DNA from: Amycolatopsis anabasis
GTDB lineage: Bacteria > Actinomycetota > Actinomycetes > Mycobacteriales > Pseudonocardiaceae
Reading direction: 5' to 3'
Assembly: GCF_009765355.1 (NCBI RefSeq)
Contig: NZ_VTHK01000032.1
Location: 52,938 to 116,937, forward strand
Length of the DNA stretch: 64,000 nucleotides
Shown: positions 51,601 to 57,815 of the stretch, one piece after another
How positions within the stretch are numbered: position 1 is the stretch's first letter
Layout: every line of letters starts with the position of its first letter
Translations under genes and position numbers: made by a program
The notes under the pieces: model-generated
The model's input: only the letters and a program-made list of their open reading frames with translations
Databases searched by the model: none
What the model was told of the DNA's origin: nothing

Positions 51601-53263
51601 CGTCGCCCGCCTGGCCGCCGGACTCGCCGATCGGGGCGCGGGCCCGGGCACGCTCGTCGGCGTCGCGCTGGACCGGTCGATCGAGCTGGTCGCGGTGCTG
51701 CACGCGGTGCACCGCTGCGGCGCCGCGTATGTGCCGATCGATCCCGGCTACCCGGCGGCGCGCCGCGAGTACCTGACCGCCGACGCGGCCCCGGCCGTGC
51801 TGGTGACCCCGGAACTGCTGGCCACCCTGCTCGCGGGTACCGGAGCCTTGGCCGCGGTCAGCGTCCCGGACACCGCCCCGGCGTACGTCATCCACACCTC
51901 CGGTTCGACCGGGCAGCCCAAGGGGGTCGTGGTCGACCACCGGGCGATCGTCAACCGGCTGCGCTGGATGGCCGCGGAGTACGGGTTCGGCCCGGACGAC
52001 CGGACCCTGCAGAAGACCCCGATCTCCTTCGACGTCTCGGTCTGGGAACTGTTTCTCCCGCTGCTCACCGGGGGCACGCTGGTGGTCGCCGAGCCCGGGG
52101 GACACCGGGACCCGGCCTATCTCGCCGGGCTGATCCGGGATCAGCGGATCACCGCCGTCCACTTCGTACCGTCCATGCTCCGGCCGTTCCTCGCCGAACC
52201 CGCGGCCGCCGGGCTGGCGCCGCGGCGGGTGTTCTGCAGCGGGGAGGCGCTCACCGGCGAGCTGGTGCGCACTGCGCGTTCGGTGCTGCCCGGCGCCGAA
52301 CTGCACAACCTCTACGGGCCGACCGAGGCCGCGGTGGACGTGACCGGTCACGACACCCGGTCCGGCGATCCGGGTGCCGCGATCCCGCTGGGCCGCCCGG
52401 TGTGGAACACCGGCGTGCACGTGCTGGACCGCGCGTTGCGGCCAGTTCCGCACGGGCGGACCGGGGAGATCCACCTCTCCGGTGTGCAACTCGCGCGGGG
52501 TTACCTGAACCGCCCCGGGCTGACCGCGACCCGGTTCGTCGCGAATCCGTTCGGCCCACCGGGTTCCCGGCTGTACCGCACCGGCGATCTCGGCCGCCGC
52601 CGCGCGGACGGCGTGCTCGAGTACCTCGGGCGCACCGACGACCAGGTGAAGATCCGCGGCCTGCGGGTGGAACTCGGGGAGGTCGCCGCGGCCCTCGCGA
52701 GCCTGCCCGGGGTCACCGGCGCCGAGGTCGTCGCGGACGGCGGCCCCGCCGGGACCCGGCTGATCGCCTACCTGACCGGGCAGCGCCGGTCGGCCACCGA
52801 GCTGCGGGCGGAACTCGGCGAACGGCTGCCCGAGCACCTGCTGCCCGCCGCGTTCACCTGGCTGGCGGAGTTCCCGTTGACGCCCAACGGAAAGCTCGAC
52901 CGGGCCGCACTGCCGCGGCCGGACGCGGGCGCCGAGTCCGGTGCCGTGGCGCCGCGCACCGACACCGAACAGCTGCTCGCCACCTGCGCCGCGGACGTGC
53001 TGGGGCTGGACCGGATCGGGGTGCTGGACGACTTCTTCGCCCTCGGCGGGGACAGCATTCTCGCGCTGCACCTGGTCGGCCGGGCCCGCGCCGAGGGGTT
53101 GCGCCTGACCCCGCGGCAGGTGTTCGAACTGCGGACGATCGCCGCCCTCGCCGAGACCGCGGTTCCGGTGGGACCGGACCAGCCGGCGGCGCCGGAGACA
53201 CCCCTGCTCGACCTGGACGACGACGAGTTCGCCGAACTCGCCGGAGATTGGAGCGATGCGTGA
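39581..53263 (+). CDS. Non-ribosomal peptide synthetase 2 (4 modules)
   Basis: A 4560-aa NRPS reading C-A-T / C-A-T / C-A-T-E / C-A-T. It starts directly with a C domain (DVLPLTPLQEG, HHLLLDGWS near 137) of the kind that follows an epimerase, matching NRPS 1 ending in E. Landmarks: A5 core 587, T5 974 (GGHSL), C6 1032, A6 core 1623, T6 2004, C7 2061, A7 core 2637, T7 3021, E7 3081-3500, C8 3533, A8 core 4104, T8 4489. Pockets read: DVPHLSLVE (Ser-like variant), DVEDIVAVN (acidic, probably a basic residue), DVWHLSLVD (Ser) and DVWHFSLVD (Ser, the EntF code). A6 and A8 have HTSGSTG in place of YTSGSTG. It ends in a carrier domain and an acidic tail (LLDLDDDEFAELAGDW), with no E and no thioesterase. 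ATG 39581 overlaps NRPS 1 by 4 nt; GTGA overlap with NRPS 3. Confidence 0.97.
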   Translation: MSRAGLEDVLPLTPLQEGMFFHAAFDADGRDVYTVQLRFELAGQVDAAALRAAAQGLLDRHANLRVAITATGVEKPVQLVMRRVAVPFTELEVAGRAEAERIAEADRRARFDLETPPLIRFTLLHLGPDEHLLLLTHHHLLLDGWSGPLLGRDLFALYGSRGDPAALPRVRPFRDHLAWLARRDHAAARDAWAKALSGVDGPTLVAPAGTGSAPARPERVRQALSARDTARVTGFAREHGVTLNTLVQAAWALVLGRRTGRGDVVFGGTVHGRPEDLPGAREMIGLFINTVPVRVALRPAETVGAFLRRIQAEQARLLDHQHLGLAEIQRLAGGGDLFDSLVVVESYPVDERALTEQQQAAGLTVTAVSTKDAVHYPASLIVVPGDRLELACGYRADLNPPAWARRLLDAATRALLELTADAGRPVGRLPLLDAALSARVLREWNDTARELPPVTLPELFAEQVRRAPDAPAVLAEDTRWSFAEFDERIARFAGALRAEGVRAGDIVAVALPRSAELVAVLYAIHRLGAAYLPIDPGYPAERVDFMIADARPALLITAEKLAALRAGTAGPVTAAAAITPGHTAYVIYTSGSTGRPKGVAVPHAAIVNRLRWMRDAYAPAADDRMLLKTPISFDVSVPELFWPLATSRALVVARPDGHRDPAYLAALAAREAVTILHFVPSMLGAFLAEPAARELPSVRLLLCSGEALPAELLTRAREILPSARLLNLYGPTEAAVEVSAWDTTGEDATRPVPIGRPLWNTRWYVLDAALRPLAPGEPGELYLAGAQLASGYLGRRGLTAERFVADPFGGPGDRMYRTGDLASWNPDGTVAYLGRIDHQVKVRGFRVELGEIEHALRAMPGVGEATVVARPAPDGTQVLIGYVTPATADVAATRTALAERLPEHLVPQAIVALAEFPVTANGKLDRAALPEPARAAGEVHRDSRTVTEQLVTELFAEVLGVPKVGLDDNFFALGGHSLLAIKLVGVLRTALGAELTPRTVFEHTTPAALAAALDTAGPARPAITAGPRPERVPLSASQRQLWFFAELDGPSPTYNLPLVWRISGPLEVDALRAALADLTARHEILRTVFEQHDGNPYQRVLDTTEVACPVAEVTEAGLADRLTAAVTHPFRLDREPPLRATLFRLGDREHVLVLLLHHIAGDEWSANPLRRDLFTAYRARLRGAAPDRPPLPVQYADFALWQAEQLAGSLIKDQVEFWLDELADLPECLDLPLDRPRPPVAGQDGDAVEFTVPPQVAERLRALGAECGATQFMLAQAAVATLLHRLGAGTDIPLGTQVAGRGDPALDEVAGFFTNTVVLRTDLRGRPAFRELVDRVRTADLAAFAHQDLPFDRLVDRLRPRRSLAHHPLFQVGIAYQHADFEPEAHGELTVAPQRVHFPVAKFDLDFEFVNLGPGDVRGAVLYRTDLFDRSTAERIAALLVRLLTELVARPDRPVTAADLLTGDERRLLLDRGRAEPAADRRGIAGLFAEAVVRDPGAEAVRTDRRSLTYAELDAESDRLAGRLAACGAGPERTVLVLLGRGAEAVVAFLAVAKAGAVFVPVAPGTPPARLAELTAATGPVAAVAEPGAHVPDGVPVLHPGEDSEAAPVPGPARTGGAAYLIHTSGSTGRPKGVLVSQAAIGALVHTAVHTYGAGPGARVLQFTTPAFDVFAEELAMSVLSGGTLCIPGEEERLGAGLAAYAARHDLTHVDLPPAALDSLPPRGLPAGTTIVVGSDRVPAELLARWAPGRRVCNAYGPTETTVNATVWTCPAEFTGRVLIGRPDTGRVVYVLDTALNPVPAGVPGELYVAGDALARGYWRAPAATAERFVADPFGKPGTRMYRTGDRVRWADGDLEFLGRIDDQLKIRGFRIEPAEVEAALAQRPQIAAAAAVARRDGGEPRLVAYVVPAAGQRLEPGQLRRGLAAVLPDYLVPSAVVVLDTLPVNASGKVDRRELSTADWAAPEPDADTGAEPGTAAERAVAEAFRQVLGLDTIGTGAGFFALGGDSISSIQVVSRLRAAGWRVTARQVFERQTVAELAAVAVRDEPATGAEVALTEGAWPLSPLQEGLFFLTELGEAAVYTVQQVFELTGELDTGLLRRCLHAVLDRYPNLRAGFAQHDAGRPVQFIPERAEVPWRNLNLSTMDSVAAEAECARLIAEDREAPFDPAAPPLLRALVVHRPDGGHRFVLTHHHLLMDGWSGPLFGRELFTLYGNGGNPAALPAAADYREYLRRLAGRDAEAELRAWRTALSEVDTATLVAPGATPAGLPEDLRVPLPVVASRALAALAREQGLTLNTVVQAAWALTLAAWTGRTDVVFGATVHGRPGDLDGADRMIGLFINTVPVRVRFRPAETGAELLGRIQAEQARLLEHHQIGLAEIQRALGTGELFDSLLVFESYPVDEVALAEAERVAGLTVTGVSERDATHYPVTLLAAPADGLRLTLRHRPGSLDSAAAARLAGVLTRAIAWLIGNPATPLARADLLTGGERDRVLRHWNDTAHPVPETTLPDLFAAQVARTPDGIALSEHGRELTYAELDARVNALTTALRARGAGPGAVVAVRLPRSADLVAVLHAVHRCGAAYLPVDPGLPAGRAEFLLADAEPSLLVTPEFVSSVDGPVGPEPVAAGPGDAAYVLYTSGSTGRPKGVVVEHAAIVNRLLWMADEYGFAPGEKTLQKTPASFDVSVWEFFLPLLTGGTLVLAEPGGHRDPAYLARVIREERIGTIHFVPSMLAAFLAEPAAAKCAGVLRRVLCSGEELPAELAIRAREVLGVAVHNLYGPTEAAVDVTAWDTAEENGSRPVPIGRPVWNTRAYVLDAALRPVAPGVPGELYLAGAQLARGYLRRAGLTAERFVADPFGAPGDRMYRTGDLASWLGDGTLAYHGRTDDQVKLRGQRIELGEIDHALRGVPGVIGAASRVHTGQAGPVLAGYVTGDVEPEAVLAAVRETLPETFVPATVLVLPALPLTPSGKLDRAGLPAPDFAAATGKLAPSGPVETALTEAFAAVLGLESVGAGDDFFALGGDSISSLQLIARLRKAGYRVTPRQVFERRTPAALAPLAEPDRPIVSVGGLAPDGSGIVPLLPVMESLRALGGDTRRFSQSMLVTVPAGATFAELTTLLGALLDTHDALRATLEPEWVYRIRPRGAVVAADLLRRVEEPVVPERIRAEFAAELAELDPAAGRMLRAVWFDGGPDRPGRLLLVAHHLVIDGVSWRILLDDLAEGWTQLRAGRPVALAPEATSLPAWSAALRERTGAGPEAWAEVLRGSPALGAERALDPARDTRSTVDTHELVLPAELTEPLLARVPAAARAGVQEVLLAGLALAAARWRAERGLADTGGLLLDLEGHGRDEHLVPGTDLSRTVGWFTTVYPARVGGVTGEPIDWLKAVKEQLRALPDALDRGFTPREETPSILFNYLGRLGSADGTTAWAPAPESAALDGSADRLTPVSHPLEINAVTVRHPEGPRLHGEFAFARGIFAADDVRSLAREWQAALTELAAAVNKASALTPSDFPLAALTQSDVDELADSEPADVLPLSPLQEGLFFRAAFDEVDVYTVAQVYELSGPVEPDRFRAAGNALLVRHANLRASFRQLRSGAAVQVVPVSAELPWRFADLSGRPEAELERETAEAATARFDLGCGPLLRLTLLRIGANRHRLVLGYHHILADGWSGPLLADELFTLYGTRADPSALPPVRPYADHLAWLARQDTAAAERAWRAALSGVDGPTRLAPAVAGTARPERITSELPAAVTARLSALARTEGMTLSTLISTAWAVVLGELTGRADVVFGTTVHGRPAELPGADRMIGLFINTIPVRIRLDLGETPGQLLRRVHAEQARLLDHQHTGLARIQRWAGTGELFDTLLVFESYPVDQDGLDRAEAAAGLVVESVTGADATHYPLTVVAVPGERLTLGADFRPDAVDRASARAALERLSGVLAEFARDPALPLGRLPLPGGESPTESFGAAREIEPATLPDLFAAQVARTPDAEAITTADRSLSYAEFDALVARLAAGLADRGAGPGTLVGVALDRSIELVAVLHAVHRCGAAYVPIDPGYPAARREYLTADAAPAVLVTPELLATLLAGTGALAAVSVPDTAPAYVIHTSGSTGQPKGVVVDHRAIVNRLRWMAAEYGFGPDDRTLQKTPISFDVSVWELFLPLLTGGTLVVAEPGGHRDPAYLAGLIRDQRITAVHFVPSMLRPFLAEPAAAGLAPRRVFCSGEALTGELVRTARSVLPGAELHNLYGPTEAAVDVTGHDTRSGDPGAAIPLGRPVWNTGVHVLDRALRPVPHGRTGEIHLSGVQLARGYLNRPGLTATRFVANPFGPPGSRLYRTGDLGRRRADGVLEYLGRTDDQVKIRGLRVELGEVAAALASLPGVTGAEVVADGGPAGTRLIAYLTGQRRSATELRAELGERLPEHLLPAAFTWLAEFPLTPNGKLDRAALPRPDAGAESGAVAPRTDTEQLLATCAADVLGLDRIGVLDDFFALGGDSILALHLVGRARAEGLRLTPRQVFELRTIAALAETAVPVGPDQPAAPETPLLDLDDDEFAELAGDWSDA
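42661..45755 (+). other. NRPS module 6: C - A(basic residue?) - T, no E
   Basis: LCL-type C (VPLSASQRQLW, HHIAGDEW). The A pocket reads D-V-E-D-I-V-A-V-N; Glu239 and Asp278 suggest a cationic side chain such as ornithine, hydroxyornithine or lysine. The carrier is GGDSI and the following C domain is of the post-epimerase kind, yet no E domain lies between them. Confidence 0.7.
45756..50170 (+). other. NRPS module 7: C - A(Ser) - T - E
   Basis: C domain PLSPLQEGLFF with HHLLMDGWS. The A pocket D-V-W-H-L-S-L-V-D is serine. GGDSI carrier and intact E domain (HHLVIDGVSW, VGWFTTVYPA); D-Ser expected. Confidence 0.85.
50171..53263 (+). other. NRPS module 8: C - A(Ser) - T, end of NRPS 2
   Basis: C domain DVLPLSPLQEG with HHILADGWS. 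The A pocket D-V-W-H-F-S-L-V-D is the EntF serine code. The carrier is GGDSI without a following E. The protein ends about 60 residues later with an acidic tail typical of docking segments. Confidence 0.85.
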
Positions 53264-56200
53264 CCACCGCCCGCGGCGTGCAGGACGTCCTGCCCCTGTC
53301 CCCGCTTCAGGAGGGCCTGCTGTTCCTGTCCACATGGGACAGCGAGGCGGCGGACGTGTACACCGTCCAGCAGGTGTTCGACCTCGACGGCCCGCTGGAG
53401 CCGCAACGGATGCGGGCGGCCGGAGCGGCGCTGCTGCGCCGCCACCCGAACCTGCGGGCGGCGTTCCGGCCGCGCAAGTCCGGGGAGACCGTCCAGGTGA
53501 TCCCGCACGGCGTCGAACTTCCGTGGGAGGAAACCGATCTCTCCGGCACCGGCGAGCCGGAGGCCGCGCTGGCCGAAGCGCTTGCGGCGGACCGGACCCG
53601 GCGGTTCGACCTCACCCGGCCACCGCTGGTGCGGCTGCGGCTCGTCCGGCTCGGGGCGGAGCGGCACAGACTGGTCTTCACCGCCCACCACCTGCTCCTG
53701 GACGGGTGGTCCGGACCGTTGATCGGCGAGGAACTGCTCACCCTGTACGGGACCGGCGGGGACGAAAGCGCGCTCCCGCCCGCTCCCGCCTATCGCGACT
53801 ACCTCGGCTGGCTCGCCCGGCAGGATCGGGACGCGGCCCGCGCGGCCTGGCGCGAAGCGCTGTCCGGCCTCGCCGAACCGACCCTGCTCGGCCCGGACGG
53901 CGCCGATCGCACGGTCGCCTTCCCCGAGGAGCTGGTGCTGACCCTGCCCGCCGAGCGGACCGCGGCGCTCACCGCCTGGGCCCGGGCCCACCGGATCACC
54001 CTCAACACGGTGCTGCAGGGGCTGTGGGCGGTCGTGCTCGGCAAGCTGACCGGCCGCCGGGACGTGGTGTTCGGGACCACGGTCTCCGGCCGCCCCGCAG
54101 AACTGTCCGATGTGGACCGGATGATCGGGTTGTTCATCAACACGCTGCCGGTCCGGGTGCGGCTGGATCCGGGGGAGCGCCTCGGTGACCTGCTGACCCG
54201 GGTGCAGGACGCGCAGACCGCGCTGCTGGACCACCAGTACCTCGGCCTCGCCGAGATCCAGCGCCAGACCGGCCACGGCGAACTGTTCGACACGCTCACC
54301 GTTTTCCAGAACGCCCCCGCCGACGCGGGGCGGCTGCGCCGCGCGGACGAGGCGGCCGGATTGCGCGTGGCGGCGGTCGACGTCCGCAGCGTCACGCATT
54401 ACCCGCTGAGCCTGGTCGCCCTGCCCGGCGACGAACTGGGCCTGGTGCTGGCTTACCGCGCCGACGTGCTCGGCGCGGATCTGGTCCGCCGCGTCGGCGA
54501 CCTGCTCACCGGCCTGCTCGCCACCCTGCCCGAACGGGCCGGGGTCCGGGTGGGTTCGGTCGAACTGACCACCCCGGAGGAGCGCCACCGCGTGCTCACC
54601 GGATGGAACTCCGCCACCCTGCCCCGGGCCGGGGAAACCCTCACCGAACTGTTCACCGCGCAGGCGCTCGCCCGGCCGGACGCCCCGGCCGTCGAGGACG
54701 GCGACCGCGCGGTCACCTACGGCGAACTGCACGGCCGGGCCGCCCGGATCGCGCGGCTGCTCATCGGCCGGGGCATCGGACCGGAACGGATCGTCGGCAT
54801 CGCGCTGAACCGGGGTCTGGACTTCCTCACCGCGATGCTCGGCGTCGAACTCGCCGGAGCGGCCTACCTGCCGCTCGATCCCGAATACCCCGCCGACCGG
54901 ATCGCGCACATGCTCACCGACGCCGATCCGGCGCTGGTGCTCACCGGCCTCGCGGCGGCCGACCGGCTGCGCGAGCACGACGTCCCCCTGGTTCTCCTGG
55001 ACGACCCCGAAACCGCCGCCGCACTGGCCGCGCTGCCCGCGGGCCCCGTCGACGACGCCGAACGCGTGGCCCCGCTGGATCCGGACCATCCCGCCTACCT
55101 CATCTACACCTCCGGCTCCACCGGGAAACCGAAGGGGGTGTTCGTACCGCACCGCGGGGTGCCGGATCTGGTGGCCATGTTCGCCGACTCCGTCCGAAGT
55201 GGACCCGGCTGCCGGGTGCTCGGGTTCGCCTCCCCGAGTTTCGACGTCTCCCTGGCGGAACTGTCCACGCAGCTGCTGGTCGGGGCGACCGCGGTCGTGG
55301 TGCCCGAGGAGAGCCGCCTGGGCCCGGAACTGGCCGAGTTCGCGGTGGCGCACCGGCTGACGCACATGTTCGTGCCGCCTTCGGCACTCGGCACGATCCC
55401 GGACGGCAGCCTGCCGCCCGGAATCACGGTGATCTCCGGAACCGACGCGTGCACCACGGATCTGGTGGACCGGTGGACCCGCGAGCACCCGATGTTCAAC
55501 GCCTACGGGCCGACCGAGGCCACGGTCAACGCCACGCTGTGGCGGTGCCGTGCCGGGTCGCCGGTGCTGATCGGCCTGCCGGACCCCAACAAGAAGGCCT
55601 ACGTGCTGGACCCGGACCTGCGACCGGTGCCGCCCGGATTCGCCGGGGAGCTGTACCTGGCCGGCGGGCTCGCGCGCGGATACTTCGGCCTGCCCGGGCT
55701 GACCGCGAACCGGTTCGTCGCGAACCCGTTCGGCGCGCCGGGGGACCGCATGTACCGCACCGGAGACCTGGTGCGGTGGACCGGGGACGGCGAGATCGAG
55801 TTCCTCGGCCGGGTCGACCACCAGGTCAAGATCCGCGGTTTCCGCGTCGAACTCGGCGAGGTGGAGACCGCGTTGCGGAAGCAGCCGGGGGTCGCCGACG
55901 CGGTGGCGGTGATCCGCGAGGACCAGCCGGGGGTGCGCCGGATGGTGGCCTACGTCGTCGCGGAAGCGGGTGCGCGTCCCGTTCCGGCGGGCTTGCGGGC
56001 GGAACTCGCCGCGCGGCTGCCCGACTACGCGGTGCCCGCGGTCGTGGTGGTGCTCGACCGGTTGCCCCTGACGGTCAACGCGAAGGTCGACCGCGGCGCC
56101 CTGGCCACCGGAGCGGAGTTCGCCCCGGACCTGTCCGGGCTGGTCGGCCGGACGAATCCGCGCACGGGCGAGGAAACCGTGCTCGCCGAGGCGTTCGCCG

Positions 56201-57815
56201 CGGTGCTGGGGCTGCCGTCGATCGCGGTGGAGGACGACTTCTTCGGGTTCGGTGGCGACAGCATCCTGTCCCTGCAGGTGGTCGCCCGCGCCCGGCAGGC
56301 GGGGCTGCGGGTGACACCGCGGCAGATCTTCGAACACCGCACGGTCGCGGCCCTCGCCGAGGTGGCCGTTCCGGTGGATCCCGCCGCCGGAACGGCCGTG
56401 TCCGCGATCGGCGAGGTGCCGCCGACTCCGCTGCTCGCGGCGTTCCGGGAGCGCGGGGGAGTGCCCGCCCGGTTCAGCCAGTCGGCCGTCGTGCGCACCC
56501 CCGCCGGGCTGCGCGCCGAGGAACTGGGCGCGGTGCTGGGCGCCGTGCTCGACCGGCACGACGCGCTGCGGGCCCGGCTCGGCGCGGACGGGCGGCTGCA
56601 CATCCCGCATCCGGGCACGGTTTCCGCTGCTTCGCTGCTGGTCCGGGTCGCGGTGGACGGCGACCCCGCGGACACCGTCGTGCACGAGCACGCGAACACG
56701 GCCGAACGCGCGCTCGATCCGGCGGCCGGGATTCTGGTCCGCGCGGTGTGGTTCGACGCGGGCTCCGAGCGGCCCGGTCGCCTGCTGCTGGTCATCCACC
56801 ACCTGGTCGTCGACGGAGTGTCGTGGCGCATCCTGTTCGCCGATCTGGCGCGGGCGTGGCAGGCGGTGGCGCGGAACGAGCCGCCTCGCCTGGACCCGGT
56901 GCCGACCTCCGTGCGGGCCTGGGCCACCCGGCTGGCCGCCCGCGTGCCTGGACACCTGCCCGAACTCGGCCACTGGCGTGCGGTGCTCGGCGGCCCCGCC
57001 GCCCGGCTCGCCCGTCGCCCCCTGAATCCGGAGACCGACACCGCGGGCGCCACCCGCGACGTGCGGATCACCCTGCCCGCCGACATCACCGCGACGATGC
57101 TCGCCGGGGTGCCGCGGTACCGGGCGAGCATGCAGGACGCGGTACTCGCGGCCCTCGCCGTCGCGATCACCCGGGTCCGCGGCGGGGACGCGGTGCTCGT
57201 GGAGACCGAGGGCCACGGCCGCGAGGACGACCTCGACCTGTCCCGCACGGTCGGCTGGTTCACCACGGTCGTCCCGCAACGGCTCGACCTCGCCGGGATC
57301 GATTCGGACACGAACCCCGGCCGCGTGCTCACCCGGGTCAAGGACGCCCGGTCGCGCGTGCCCGCGCACGGGCACGGCTTCGGGATCCTCCGGTACCTGC
57401 ACGCCGAGTCCGCCGCCGAACTGGCCGCACTGGGCCGGGCCGAGGTGCTGGTGAACTACCTCGGCCGGTTCGGCACGGACGAACCGGGCGCCGAACGGGA
57501 CTGGGCACCGGGCGGGCGGTACGCGGGCCTGGGCGGTGACCTCGATCCGGAGGTGCCGGTGACCCATCCGCTCGAGGTCAACGCCGTGGTCACCGAGCAG
57601 GACGGCGAGCCGGTGCTCACCACGACCTGGACCTACGTTCCCGACGCACTGTCCGAAGAGGACGTTAAAGAGCTGACCGCGGAATGGGAGCTGGCCTGCA
57701 TGATCCTGGCGGACCATCTGTCCACAGCGGACATCGGTGGCTGGTCGCCCGGCGATTTCCCGTTGCTGGACCTCACCGAGGACGAGGTGGACGAGGCCAC
57801 CGCGGGGATCGCGGG
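53260..57815 (+). other. NRPS module 9: C - A(unassigned) - T - E
   Basis: C domain DVLPLSPLQEGLLF, a post-epimerase kind although module 8 lacks E. The A pocket reads D-V-A-F-I-G-A-V-N, sharing A-V-N with module 6; not assigned. The carrier motif is FGFGGDSI and the E domain is intact (HHLVVDGVSW). Confidence 0.72.

Noticed and set aside
47950..53259. Upstream extension of the NRPS 3 reading frame.
   Set aside because: It overlaps NRPS 2 out of frame and is low-complexity. The true start is the GTGA overlap at 53260, where the C domain begins.
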